Shown here one piece after another: positions 42,168 through 51,571 of a stretch of 64,000 nt of DNA. The DNA comes from Trichocoleus sp. FACHB-46 (GTDB taxonomy: Bacteria > Cyanobacteriota > Cyanobacteriia > FACHB-46), in NCBI RefSeq assembly GCF_014695385.1, contig NZ_JACJOD010000006.1:1-64000 (forward strand). The letters are read 5' to 3'. Every line of letters begins with the position of its first letter. Position 1 is the first letter of the stretch. A program made the position numbers and the translations under genes. Under the pieces are notes generated by a model. It was not told where the DNA came from. It ran no database searches and worked only from the letters and a program-made list of their open reading frames with translations.

Positions 42168-43892
42168 TTAGTGTCGAGCTAGTAGCGGAGCCGCCCTCAG
42201 TAGCGTTTGAGTGTAGGGGTGCTTCGGATTGTTAAAAATCTCCTTGGTTGAGCCGATTTCTACAATCTTGCCGCCATTCATTACGGCAATGCGATCGCAG
42301 AAGAAACGCGCCACCCAGAGATCGTGAGTGATGAAGAGATAGGTGAGTTCAAACTCCTGCTTTAGCTCCCGCATCAGCTCTAATACTTGCGTTTGCACCG
42401 TCGCATCCAGCATACTCACAGGCTCATCGCAGATCAGTAGCTTCGGGCGCGTAATTAGGGCACGGGCGATCGCTACCCGTTGTTGTTGGCCTCCAGAGAG
42501 ATCTGCTGGGTAGCGCTGGTAAAATTCCTCAGCAGGCGTGAGTCCCACCCGCTTCAGCATGTACAAAACCTGCTGCTTCACCTCAGCCGAGTTTGCCAAC
42601 TGGTGAATCACCAACGGGTCACCAATGCTCTGGCCCACCGTCATCAGGGGGTTAAGGCAGGCACGCGGGTCTTGAAACACCATTTGCATTTGTCGCCGTT
42701 GCTGTCGCATGGCCTCCTTAGAGAGGCGAGTCAGGTCTTGCCCCAGAAACTCCACCTTGCCGCTCGTAGGCCGAATCAACTGCAAAATTGTGCGCGACAG
42801 CGTACTTTTGCCACAACCCGACTCCCCTACCAAGCCCAGCGTCTCACCTGGGTACAGCTCCAGATTGATCCCATCCACCGCCTTGATCATTTGATCTTCT
42901 TTATTGAAGAATCGCGCAATGAAATTTTGCTCCAGTGTGTAGTGCTGCTTCAAATCTTCCACCCGCAGCAACGCTTCTGGGTTAGCCCAAGGATCGGGGA
43001 TCGCCCCTGATCTTTGGGCTTCATCGCTCGCGGAATCAGAACTCGAAAGATCTGGTAATGGAATCGGTGCATCCGCCGGAACCGCCTGAATATGCAGCGC
43101 CGACTCTAATAAAGCTTTGGTATAAGGATGCTGAGGTTTTTCCAGCACCGTAGCAGTCGGCCCTGTTTCTACCATCTTGCCGTCATACATCACCGCAATG
43201 CGATCGCAATACTCCCCCACCATGGCCAAATCGTGCGAAATCAGCAGCAGTGCCATCTCTCGCTCCGCACACAGTCGCGTCAGTTCCTGCAAAATCTGCG
43301 CCGAAACCGTCACATCCAAACTCGTCGTCGGCTCGTCCGCCACAATCAGCTTTGGATCAAGCAACAGCGCCAACGCGATCGCCACCCGCTGCCGCATCCC
43401 CCCACTAAACTCATGCGGGTACTGCGACCAACGACTCGCCGGAATCTTCACCGCCTCCAATGTTGCGATCGCCCGCTCCTTTGCGTCTCGCCGCGACAAC
43501 TGCGGCCGATGAGCTTGCAGCGTCTCCAGACAATGCTCTCCAATCGTCATCAACGGATCAAGCCGAGTCATCGGATCTTGGAAAATCAGCGCCACCGCCT
43601 CACCCCGAAACCGCCGCAACTCTCCTGGAGACAAATCAAACACTGACTGCCCCCGAAACGTCACCCGTCCCTCCACCTGACTGTTAGGAGGCAACAACCG
43701 CATCGCCGCCCGCCCCAACGTAGACTTGCCACAACCCGATTCCCCTACCAATCCCATGCGATCGCCCGGTCGCAGCGTAAACGACACATCATCCACCGCC
43801 CAATCGATTCCCCCATCAGCCTTCTGTCCCCGACTTGAAGCAGGGTAAGCAACTCGGAGGTTTTCTACAGAGAACAAAGCATCAGAGGGCAT
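42168..43892 (-). CDS. ABC transporter ATPase, fused DppD-DppF type
   Basis: 574 residues containing two complete nucleotide-binding domains (about 8-265 and 305-560). Each has GLVGESGCGKSTL, an LSGG or FSGG signature (FSGGMRQRVAIALALLLDP; DLSGGQQQRVAIARALITRP) and Walker B with DEP. The C-terminal oligopeptide-transporter tails (PHPYTKALLESA; KHPYTQTLLRAAP) identify peptide/nickel-type importers. The fused form resembles YejF/GsiA. No permease or binding protein gene is adjacent, so the partner must lie elsewhere. Confidence 0.9.
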   Translation of the reverse strand: MPSDALFSVENLRVAYPASSRGQKADGGIDWAVDDVSFTLRPGDRMGLVGESGCGKSTLGRAAMRLLPPNSQVEGRVTFRGQSVFDLSPGELRRFRGEAVALIFQDPMTRLDPLMTIGEHCLETLQAHRPQLSRRDAKERAIATLEAVKIPASRWSQYPHEFSGGMRQRVAIALALLLDPKLIVADEPTTSLDVTVSAQILQELTRLCAEREMALLLISHDLAMVGEYCDRIAVMYDGKMVETGPTATVLEKPQHPYTKALLESALHIQAVPADAPIPLPDLSSSDSASDEAQRSGAIPDPWANPEALLRVEDLKQHYTLEQNFIARFFNKEDQMIKAVDGINLELYPGETLGLVGESGCGKSTLSRTILQLIRPTSGKVEFLGQDLTRLSKEAMRQQRRQMQMVFQDPRACLNPLMTVGQSIGDPLVIHQLANSAEVKQQVLYMLKRVGLTPAEEFYQRYPADLSGGQQQRVAIARALITRPKLLICDEPVSMLDATVQTQVLELMRELKQEFELTYLFITHDLWVARFFCDRIAVMNGGKIVEIGSTKEIFNNPKHPYTQTLLRAAPLLARH

Positions 43893-43960
43893 AAGAGGAA
43901 GGATGAAGGAGGAGGGATGAAGGAGGAAAGGTAGTTAGGAGCCAGGGAGCAGAAGAAATA

Positions 43961-44067
43961 AAGGTATCGAAACGCTTACACCCAGCTCCGTTTGGAGGGG
44001 GCCTGGGGGACGCAACCGTCCCTCAGCGGGGGTTTGAGGGCAAGGGCCCCCAAAGGCTTGGTTTTAG
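43961..44067 (-). repeat. Dispersed GC-rich repeat, copy C
   Basis: The reverse complement aligns with copies A and B, including the core GACGGTTGCGTC and the opening CTAAAACCAAGCCTTTGGGG block. Its CT-rich tail runs to about 43895 (seen as an AGGAAGGATGAAGGAGG purine tract on the plus strand). It lies between two leftward genes. Confidence 0.87.
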
Positions 44068-44088
44068 AAAGACTTGGTTCTGGAAAAA

Positions 44089-44682
44089 CTAAGGCCCCTG
44101 ACTCATAGAAATATTCTTTAACGGCTCCGGCTTATCAAACCGCCGCATTAAATAGGCCACCCCAAAATCCCCATTCGGGTGCGCCTGCAAATATTCCGCC
44201 AACTCAAACACCCGCGCCGCCAACTCTGGCCCCAACTTATCAATTGTTGCCTGTTGCTCCGCGATCGCGTACTCCTTCTCTCGAATGCGAGTTTGCCACT
44301 CACTAGAAAAAAGCTGCTGAATTACCGTATGCAGCCCCATCTTCTCTAAAACATCCCATTCCCCGTGGTCGCACCAGATCCCGCCACAATCTAAACAGCG
44401 CTCCACATAAAAAGGAATTCTCACCCCTACCTTCGCCCGCGATAGGTAGCGACCACACTCCGGGCACAACGCAGCCTTCGTATCAAACGGAGACTGGACA
44501 AACTCCACATCCAGCACCTTCGGCAGTGCATCAACCGTTGGCTGAGGTTGATGAGCTTGCCAAGATTCGTACTCCGTCGCTGGAATCCAAGTACCTTGAC
44601 AATCAGGGCAGCACTTCGCTGCCAACGCAGGAGCCAGCGTACTATCTACCAGCTCTACTCGTCGATCTTTGGGACATTGCAC
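44089..44682 (-). CDS. Zinc-ribbon (TFIIB-type) protein
   Basis: 197 residues with two zf-TFIIB-like units. The first is MQCPKDRRVELVD with CCPDCQGTWI (1-35). The second is CPECGRYLSRAKVGVRIPFYVERCLDCGGIWCDHGEWDVL (about 70-112), where the CPxC and CxxCGGIW pattern with a following Asp is the family mark. A helical tail of about 85 residues follows. The role is unknown. The gene is the upstream neighbour of the fused ABC ATPase but is separated from it by repeat copy C. Confidence 0.82.
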   Translation of the reverse strand: MQCPKDRRVELVDSTLAPALAAKCCPDCQGTWIPATEYESWQAHQPQPTVDALPKVLDVEFVQSPFDTKAALCPECGRYLSRAKVGVRIPFYVERCLDCGGIWCDHGEWDVLEKMGLHTVIQQLFSSEWQTRIREKEYAIAEQQATIDKLGPELAARVFELAEYLQAHPNGDFGVAYLMRRFDKPEPLKNISMSQGP

Positions 44683-44754
44683 AGGCTAGCCTCTCTCCAG
44701 TAGAACTTGCCAATTTAACGATTAGGGTATCAGGTTGGGGAATCAGGGTAAACG

Positions 44755-45126
44755 TCACTCCTCACCCACCTGCAACAGCACATTGCAGTACCCAATCAGC
44801 AAATTCAGGCGATCGCTAATTTGCACCTGCCGCTGCTGAGCGGTACTCGATTGGCGAGCTGCTTGCAAGAACATGACGTCGGTTCCCATCAACTTGAGTT
44901 GTTTATTCATTTCAATTTGATAAGACTGTACGCGCTGTTCCACCGTTGTATCAGGATAATTTTCCCAACTGAGCGTTAGAACTTGACGCTGAAAAAACTG
45001 CTGGATCTCTTGAAATGCCACGATTAAGGCAGCGGGATCAGGCTTCGCTTGAGTCGCTTTAACTTGAAACTGCTCTAGCGATCGCAGAAATTCTTGATAG
45101 ATTTGGCGATGAGCCTCTGGCAACAT
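44755..45126 (-). CDS. patD: PatD-like protein (heterocyst frequency control family)
   Basis: 123 residues, all helical: MLPEAHRQIYQEFLRSLEQF, IVAFQEIQQFFQRQVLTL, YQIEMNKQLKLMGTDVMFLQAARQSSTAQQR, ending GYCNVLLQVGEE. It strongly resembles PatD, the small protein that binds FtsZ and modulates heterocyst frequency in Anabaena. PatD homologues also occur in filamentous non-heterocystous strains, so the presence of heterocysts is not proven. It is divergent from rsh and is preceded by a structured inverted repeat. Confidence 0.7.
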   Translation of the reverse strand: MLPEAHRQIYQEFLRSLEQFQVKATQAKPDPAALIVAFQEIQQFFQRQVLTLSWENYPDTTVEQRVQSYQIEMNKQLKLMGTDVMFLQAARQSSTAQQRQVQISDRLNLLIGYCNVLLQVGEE

Positions 45127-45510
45127 TCGGCGCGTCTTTAGTTAAGATTAGAATAAGAGTTTGTTCCTACTATTAAACCTAAGGTTTGATGCAGCTATGA
45201 GGCTGCGACCTTAAGGTTTAAAGGCAAGCTACCAACTTTAATTAAATCAACCTTATATTCGTTAGTATTTTTTAACTCAAATATCATCGTGATTTGGCTT
45301 CAGCGAGGCGGGGATCACGGTTTTTCGATTATTTTCCGTGGATTTGCACCGCAAGTCCCCTCTATTGCAACAGCTATCGCATCTCTATACAACCTCTATC
45401 ACAATAACTAATTGCTTACTGGCTGGGCATGCTTGTATATCTAAACACATTTAGATGCAGTAGAATCAGCCATACTCTACCGCCCCTTATTCTTCCCTCA
45501 CTTCCACAGC
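45127..45510. promoter_or_regulatory. Divergent region between patD-like and rsh genes, with two inverted repeats
   Basis: TAAACCT-AAGG and CCTTAAGGTTTA (45174-45220) form an imperfect stem enclosing a perfect GCAGC/GCTGC hairpin. A second site, ATCTAAA-CACA-TTTAGAT (45439-45456), has seven-base perfect arms and lies about 55 bases before the rsh ATG. Both are operator-like. No gene is seen. Confidence 0.6.
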
Positions 45511-47760
45511 ATGAACGTAACGGCAACAGTTCCCACTACCCCCTTTGTCGTTCCTGACTGGCTTCAGGAATGCTTACTCACCCAGCAAAAAGGTTCTGAG
45601 GCCAATGCGACTGGTCATTTTGAGGAAACAGACCTCATTTGTCGGGCATTCGAGTTTGCCTATCAGCTGCATGAAGGGCAATACCGCGCCTCCGGGGAAC
45701 CCTACATCGCTCATCCTGTTGCCGTTTCGGGGTTATTGCGAGACTTGGGGGGCAGCAGCGCCATGATTGCTGCGGGCTTCTTGCATGATGTCGTAGAAGA
45801 TACCGAAGTGACAGCCGAAGAGATTGAGGAACGCTTTGGCCCAGAGGTGAGACGGTTGGTGGAGGGGGTCACCAAGCTGTCGAAGTTTAATTTCTCTAGC
45901 AAGCGAGAACGTCAAGCCGAGAACTTCCGTCGTATGTTTTTGGCAATGGCTCAAGATATTCGGGTGATTGTGGTGAAGCTAGCCGATCGGCTGCACAACA
46001 TGCGCACCCTAGAGCATCTGCCAGATGCCAAGCGCCGTAGCATTGCCCAGGAAACCAGAGAAATCTTTGCGCCACTCGCCAACCGCTTGGGGATCGGTCG
46101 GTTTAAGTGGGAATTGGAAGACTTATCGTTTAAGTATCTAGAGCCAGAAGCTTATCGTGAAATGCAGCAGTTGGTGTCTGAAAAGCGCACCGATCGCGAA
46201 GAGCGGCTCAACAAAGTAGCAGAAATCCTGCGCGATCGCCTTCAGCAAATTGGAGTGCAGCATTCAGAGATTAGTGGTCGTCCTAAGCATCTCTATGGCA
46301 TCTATCAAAAGATGCAGCGGCAGCAAAAAGAATTCCACGAGATTTACGATGTGGCTGCGGTGCGGGTGATTATGCAAAACAACGATGAGTGCTATCGCGC
46401 TTTAGCCGTGGTTCACGACTCGTTCCGCCCGATCCCCGGTCGCTTCAAAGACTACATCGGCTTGCCCAAGTCCAACCGCTATCAATCTCTGCATACCAGC
46501 GTCATCGGACTGAACGGACGCCCACTAGAAGTCCAGATTCGGACTGTAGAAATGCACCATGTGGCGGAATACGGGATCGCCGCTCACTGGAAATATAAGG
46601 AAACAGGGGGCAGTAGTACGCTGCTGACAGCCTCTGATGAAAAGTTCACCTGGCTGCGGCAGTTACTAGAGTGGCAAAGTGACCTCAAGGATGCTCAGGA
46701 ATATTTAGAGAGCGTCAAAGATAACTTATTTGATGGCGATGTCTACGCCTTTACTCCCAAAGGCGATGTGGTGCCTCTCTGTCCTGGTGCGACCTCGGTT
46801 GACTTTGCTTACCGCATTCATACCGAAGTAGGCAATCACTGTGCAGGCGCTAAGGTGAATGGCCGCATCGTCACGCTAGATACGCCATTGCAGAACGGTG
46901 ATATTGTCGAAATTCTGACCCAGAAGAACTCACACCCCAGCCTCGACTGGCTGAACTTCGTCGTTACCAGTGGAGCCCGCAACCGCATCCGCCAGTGGTA
47001 CAAGCGATCGCACCGAGATGAGAATCTATTGCGGGGTCGAGAACTGTTAGAAAAAGAATTGGGCAAGAGCGGCTTTGATGCTCTGCTTAAGTCTCAACCC
47101 ATGCAAGTGACGGCAGAGCGCTGCAACTATCACAGTGTGGAAGATTTGCTAGCAGCTTTGGGGTATGGAGAAGTCACCCTCAGCTTGGTCGTTAACCGTT
47201 TACGAGAAACAGTCAAGGCGCAACAACCTGTAGTACCTGTGCCAGAAGTGTTGCCACTGCATACCAGCACTCGGCCTGTCCCTGTCGCCCCCACTAGCAA
47301 GTCGCCGATCGCCGGAGTCGAAGGGTTGCTGTATCACTTGGCGGGTTGTTGTAACCCCGTCCCTGGTGAGCGCATTATTGGGGTGGTGACGCGCGGGAGT
47401 CATGGCATTTCGATTCATCGTCAAGGTTGCCACAACAGCGACCAAATTCCCGGCGATCGCCTCGTTCCTGTGAGTTGGAACCCGATTGACGAGGAGCGAG
47501 CTAGACCTCAGAACTATCCGGTGGATATTCAAATTGATGTGATCGATCGCGTCGGGGTGCTGAAGGATATTCTGTCTCGTCTGACCGACAACAACATCAA
47601 CGTCCGCAATGCTCAAGTGAAGACCTTCCCCGACCAAACAGCGACGATCAACCTCGGCATTGATATTCGCGACCATGCTCAGCTAGAGCGTACCTTTAGC
47701 CAAGTTAAGAAACTGAGTGATGTGCTGAATATTCGTCGCCTGAACCAAATCGAAGATTAA
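45511..47760 (+). CDS. rsh: Bifunctional (p)ppGpp synthetase/hydrolase (Rsh, RelA/SpoT)
   Basis: 749 residues. Domains in order: HD hydrolase with YIAHPVAVSGLLRDLGG and GFLHDVVEDTEV (about 65-125), synthetase with RFKDYIGLPKSNRYQSLHTSV (about 310-330), TGS with DVYAFTPKGDVVPLCPG (about 410-425), a Cys/His zinc-like region (GCCNPVPGERIIGV, HRQGC, about 610-650) and a C-terminal ACT domain. Both active sites look complete, so it can make and destroy (p)ppGpp, the stringent-response alarmone. In cyanobacteria this single Rsh also links darkness to growth. A HIP1-rich region, single gene. Confidence 0.97.
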   Translation: MNVTATVPTTPFVVPDWLQECLLTQQKGSEANATGHFEETDLICRAFEFAYQLHEGQYRASGEPYIAHPVAVSGLLRDLGGSSAMIAAGFLHDVVEDTEVTAEEIEERFGPEVRRLVEGVTKLSKFNFSSKRERQAENFRRMFLAMAQDIRVIVVKLADRLHNMRTLEHLPDAKRRSIAQETREIFAPLANRLGIGRFKWELEDLSFKYLEPEAYREMQQLVSEKRTDREERLNKVAEILRDRLQQIGVQHSEISGRPKHLYGIYQKMQRQQKEFHEIYDVAAVRVIMQNNDECYRALAVVHDSFRPIPGRFKDYIGLPKSNRYQSLHTSVIGLNGRPLEVQIRTVEMHHVAEYGIAAHWKYKETGGSSTLLTASDEKFTWLRQLLEWQSDLKDAQEYLESVKDNLFDGDVYAFTPKGDVVPLCPGATSVDFAYRIHTEVGNHCAGAKVNGRIVTLDTPLQNGDIVEILTQKNSHPSLDWLNFVVTSGARNRIRQWYKRSHRDENLLRGRELLEKELGKSGFDALLKSQPMQVTAERCNYHSVEDLLAALGYGEVTLSLVVNRLRETVKAQQPVVPVPEVLPLHTSTRPVPVAPTSKSPIAGVEGLLYHLAGCCNPVPGERIIGVVTRGSHGISIHRQGCHNSDQIPGDRLVPVSWNPIDEERARPQNYPVDIQIDVIDRVGVLKDILSRLTDNNINVRNAQVKTFPDQTATINLGIDIRDHAQLERTFSQVKKLSDVLNIRRLNQIED

Positions 47761-47849
47761 GCCAAGGCGATCGCGCTACTAACCCAGCACACAAGTCAGG
47801 TGAATCAGTGGCAGGATGAAGGAGTCCGGACGACTACCTGTGATCTTGC

Positions 47850-49286
47850 ATGACCCCCGCTGCTCGTACCAATCCCTTCCTGGCTCTCAACTACGAACCT
47901 GCGTTTGAATCGCTGGGGGAAGACTACTCTGATGTGGTTGCTGCCGCTGCGTTTCCTGCCCAAACTTTGCGGTGGCGCAACGATGACCTCCTGCCCAAAA
48001 TCGGCCTCGACCCGCAAGCGGTGACAGACGAAGACTTCATTGAGGCGTTTGGGAGATTTGAGGGCCGCCAACCGCTGCTGGCAATGCGTTACCACGGCTA
48101 TCAGTTTGGCGAATATAATGCCTTTTTGGGGGATGGTCGCGGTTTCCTTTACGGTCAAGTGCGCGGTACTGATGGTGAACTCTACGACTTTGGCACCAAA
48201 GGCTCTGGCACTACTCCCTACTCTCGCGGTGGCGACGGCAGATTGACGCTAAAAGGTGGCGTGCGGGAAGTCCTAGCAGCAGAAGCACTCAACTATTTAG
48301 GCGTACGGACTTCTCGTTGCTTAAGCATGATTGAAACTGGAGAAAACTTGTGGCGCGGCGACGAACCCTCTCCGACTCGCTCCTCGGTAATGGTGCGCTT
48401 TAACCGATCGCATATCCGCTTTGGCACCTTTGAGCGATTGCATTACTTGAAACGCAAAGATCTGATTCAAAAGCTGCTAGACCATGTGATCGAATACTAC
48501 TATCCTCACTTGCAAGGAAAGAGCGATCGCTATGCCTTGTTCTATGCCGAGCTAGTGCAAAGAGTGGCGGAACTAGCAGCCCAGTGGATGTCGGTGGGAT
48601 TCTGTCATGCGGTGCTAAACACAGACAATATGTCAATCACCGGAGAGAGCTTCGATTACGGTCCTTATGCCTTTATGGATCGCTACGATCTGCGGTTTAC
48701 GGCAGCATATTTCGACTATTCTGGGCGCTATTGCTACGGCAACCAACCGGGAATCTGTCAGCTCAATCTAGAGATGCTACAAACACCTTTATCTGCGGTG
48801 ATGGCGATCGCGGATATGGAAGCGGGCTTAGCGAAGTTTGGTGACTATTACTATGCTGTCTATCGCCAACGCATGCTCAATAAACTCGGCTTCGCTGAGC
48901 TACCAGAAGCCGAGACCGATGAACTGATTAAACGGACGCTGCAATTGCTGGAAGTGTGTGAAGTGGGATACCACGCTTTCTTCCGTGAGCTAAAACAACA
49001 GTTCAACGCCAGTTGGCGAGAAGATGGCGGCATTCTCAACAACGCTGACTTCGCCACCACAGATGAGCAAAAAACCTGTTTAGACCGTTGGCGGCAACAT
49101 TATCACACCCTGCTAATCAGCCAGCCTATTGAGGAAATGGAGCACATCGCCCAAAGGCTCAACCGACATAACCCCACCACACCGTTGATCCGCCCCGAAA
49201 TTGAAGCGATTTGGGCACCAATCACCGAGGAAGACAACTGGCAACCATTCTATGATTTGCTAGCAAAGATTCGTAGTGGAAATTAA
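47850..49286 (+). CDS. selO: Protein adenylyltransferase SelO (YdiU/UPF0061)
   Basis: 478 residues. [31 protein letters not shown] (about 98-128) gives the Lys and Gly-rich loop of this pseudokinase-fold enzyme. It is followed by [18 protein letters not shown] with the conserved Glu, and [25 protein letters not shown] (about 252-276), the catalytic Asn-Asp metal motif. SelO AMPylates Ser/Thr/Tyr of proteins in redox stress. The bacterial enzyme may end with Cys; here the C-terminus is plain, so the redox Cys is absent. 90 bp after rsh, probably separate. Confidence 0.93.
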   Translation: MTPAARTNPFLALNYEPAFESLGEDYSDVVAAAAFPAQTLRWRNDDLLPKIGLDPQAVTDEDFIEAFGRFEGRQPLLAMRYHGYQFGEYNAFLGDGRGFLYGQVRGTDGELYDFGTKGSGTTPYSRGGDGRLTLKGGVREVLAAEALNYLGVRTSRCLSMIETGENLWRGDEPSPTRSSVMVRFNRSHIRFGTFERLHYLKRKDLIQKLLDHVIEYYYPHLQGKSDRYALFYAELVQRVAELAAQWMSVGFCHAVLNTDNMSITGESFDYGPYAFMDRYDLRFTAAYFDYSGRYCYGNQPGICQLNLEMLQTPLSAVMAIADMEAGLAKFGDYYYAVYRQRMLNKLGFAELPEAETDELIKRTLQLLEVCEVGYHAFFRELKQQFNASWREDGGILNNADFATTDEQKTCLDRWRQHYHTLLISQPIEEMEHIAQRLNRHNPTTPLIRPEIEAIWAPITEEDNWQPFYDLLAKIRSGN

Positions 49287-49309
49287 GGGCGATCGCGCTT
49301 CAATCAACG

Positions 49310-50416
49310 CTATATGGTGATGGGAGATTCAATATAAATTGTGGGTTCTTGTAGTACAAACTCAATACCGAAGTTTCTCAGTTGTTGAGAAATCTTAGTA
49401 TTGGCAACCTCTAGCAATCGCTTCCTGAGTTGCAGGGAGTTTTCACTAGAACCCAAGATAAAAAATGTGACTCTGGCTTGCGTCGCTTGAGGTGGAGCTT
49501 GTTGAGTAAAAGTAATATTGGTACTGCCTGGGTCAATCCCAAACACTGAATCTGTACTTTCGATAATTACTTGTTGTACTAAAGCTTGCTCTCGATCTTG
49601 CAGATTATTTAGGAAGTCTAGATAGAGCAAGACCATGATTTTCTTGCCCCTGGTAATATTTTCAATCTCTAGGTTAGCCAGTGTTGAATTTGGCACAATA
49701 AACAGCGTACTTTTAGCCGCAGTACGAATTTTGGTTGAGCGCAAACCAATGGATTCGACTCGACCAAATAAGCCGCTAGGTAAACGAATGTAGTCACCGG
49801 GTTCAAAGGGGCGATCGAGATACAACACCACAGTACTTAGCAATTGCTCCAGGGTTTTTTGGGCAGCAAAAGCGATCGCCAACCCCCCTAAACCTAAGCT
49901 TGCCATTAAGCCAATTAAGTTAAACTGCTGACTCTGAGCAAAAGCAAAGACAGCAATAAATCCAATTAAGACATTGGCTAACGTTTCTACCACCAGCAAC
50001 AGCTCATCGACTTCTCGCCCCACTTTCCGCACTAAATCAATGCCATAGGTGCGAACAAATTGCCGAAATAACCTAGAAGCAAGCCAAGCTAAACTTATAA
50101 CGACTGCTAGATCAATAAACGGCTTAATAAAGCCATAAAACGCAGGATAGACTCGAATCCAAGCTAGAGACCAGGAAATTAAAACGAATGTGCCAGCAAC
50201 CTTGAAAATTGGTTTGATTGGTTCAATTAAATGATCGTAAATTTCCGCAACTTGCTCTGGCGAAAACCGTCGAATTACTAACTTGACAATTTCAGGAGTG
50301 TAGCGGCCAACTAGTAAAGAGAGCAGCAAAAATAATAAGAAAACGGTTGCTCTTTGCAATATTGCTCTGGCAACATCAACTTGCAGGAAGCTAGAAACTG
50401 AATTAGCAATGTTCAT
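49310..50416 (-). CDS. MscS-family channel, tandem copy 2
   Basis: 368 residues. An N-terminal region with four or five helices ends in the pore helix, then LGLGGLAIAFAAQKTLEQLLSTVVLYLDRPFEPGDYIRLPS and FIVPNSTLANLEIENIT, the MscS core. It is closely similar to its upstream neighbour at 50423 (same AFAAQKTLEQLL block and the same ending EPTIYI-SPITI). The two genes are six bases apart and surely co-transcribed, a recent tandem duplication. Confidence 0.9.
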   Translation of the reverse strand: MNIANSVSSFLQVDVARAILQRATVFLLFLLLSLLVGRYTPEIVKLVIRRFSPEQVAEIYDHLIEPIKPIFKVAGTFVLISWSLAWIRVYPAFYGFIKPFIDLAVVISLAWLASRLFRQFVRTYGIDLVRKVGREVDELLLVVETLANVLIGFIAVFAFAQSQQFNLIGLMASLGLGGLAIAFAAQKTLEQLLSTVVLYLDRPFEPGDYIRLPSGLFGRVESIGLRSTKIRTAAKSTLFIVPNSTLANLEIENITRGKKIMVLLYLDFLNNLQDREQALVQQVIIESTDSVFGIDPGSTNITFTQQAPPQATQARVTFFILGSSENSLQLRKRLLEVANTKISQQLRNFGIEFVLQEPTIYIESPITI

Positions 50417-50422
50417 CTAGAT

Positions 50423-51517
50423 TTAGATGGTGATGGGAGCATCCACATAAATGGTTGGCTCTTCAATATCAAATGTAATGCCGTAGGATTTTAGTTTTTC
50501 TGTAATGGTTTGATTGGCAATGTCAAGAAGTTGCCGCCGCAGCGTCATCGAAACTTCTTCTGAGCCCAAAATAAAGAAGGTAACTTGAGCTTGCGATCGC
50601 GCTTGTCCTAAAGCATCGGTGAAATCCTTAAATGTGACAATCGTGTTTTGGGTATCAATGCCAAAAATATCATCTGTACTATCAATAATGATTTGCTGAA
50701 CTAAAGCTCGGTCAGCGATCGCAATGACTTGATAGAAATTCAAGTAAACCAAAGCCATCACTTTCTTGCCACCTGTGTAATTCTCAATCGTTAACTGTGT
50801 TAGAGAGCTATTAGGTACAATCACCAGCGTTCCTTTGCCAGATGTGCGAATTTTAGTTGAGCGTAAACCAATTGATTCTACCCGTCCAAATACGCCATCT
50901 GGTAAGCCAATATAGTCATCTACGACAAAGGGGCGATCGAGATATAAAACAATTCCTCCTAAGAGTTGTTCTAGTGTTTTCTGGGCGGCAAAAGCCACCG
51001 ATAAACCGCCAATGCCCAAGCTAGCAATTAAGCCAACGATGTTGATGCGGTGCGTTTGGGCAAAGAGTACGATCGCGATGATGACAATGCCAACGTTCGC
51101 CAGCAATTGCATCAAAATTAGGAATTCACTATTTGACTTCCGCCCGCTTTTAATAACTGCTTCTAAAATATAAAACTCAAAGAATTGCTTGAATAAACGA
51201 GAGACAAACCAACTTGCAGTAATGGTTAAACCGAGGCTGACGGGCACTTCAACAAACGCTTGCCCTCGTTTCTCCGGAATCAGCAGGGCCAGAAGTTCTA
51301 CCAACCCCAAAATCGCCACTACCCATCCGAGTTCCTGGTGTGGCCCCACAACTTTTTGGTAAAACTCTTTCACAGGCGGCGAAGCAAAGCGATCGAGCAT
51401 CCAGTTAACCCAGGCAGGAATCCGACGACTGCCAAACACTAGTAGCAGCCCCACCAATGCGAGCAAACTTAACTCAATTCCGGTGCCAGTGCCCAAAGCA
51501 TCCAACATTGAATCCAT
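50423..51517 (-). CDS. MscS-family channel, tandem copy 1
   Basis: 364 residues. The pattern is LGIGGLSVAFAAQKTLEQLLGGIVLYLDRPFVVDDYIGLPD and VIVPNSSLTQLTIENYT. It lacks a signal peptide; the first helix begins within the first 30 residues. As the first gene of the pair it probably carries the promoter. The two may form mixed heptamers or respond to different tensions, which is inference. The ATG lies 55 bp from the divergent gene at 51572. Confidence 0.9.
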   Translation of the reverse strand: MDSMLDALGTGTGIELSLLALVGLLLVFGSRRIPAWVNWMLDRFASPPVKEFYQKVVGPHQELGWVVAILGLVELLALLIPEKRGQAFVEVPVSLGLTITASWFVSRLFKQFFEFYILEAVIKSGRKSNSEFLILMQLLANVGIVIIAIVLFAQTHRINIVGLIASLGIGGLSVAFAAQKTLEQLLGGIVLYLDRPFVVDDYIGLPDGVFGRVESIGLRSTKIRTSGKGTLVIVPNSSLTQLTIENYTGGKKVMALVYLNFYQVIAIADRALVQQIIIDSTDDIFGIDTQNTIVTFKDFTDALGQARSQAQVTFFILGSEEVSMTLRRQLLDIANQTITEKLKSYGITFDIEEPTIYVDAPITI

Positions 51518-51571
51518 CCTCTTGGTGTTCTTATCTTAGAAGAACCCTGAACTTCTAGCTGCGATCAGACA

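Noticed and set aside
42480-43646. Two long His/Arg-rich frames opposite the fused ABC ATPase (42480-43010 and 43128-43646)
   Set aside because: Composition is that of antisense translation of a conserved ATPase, with no start signal. Shadow frames.
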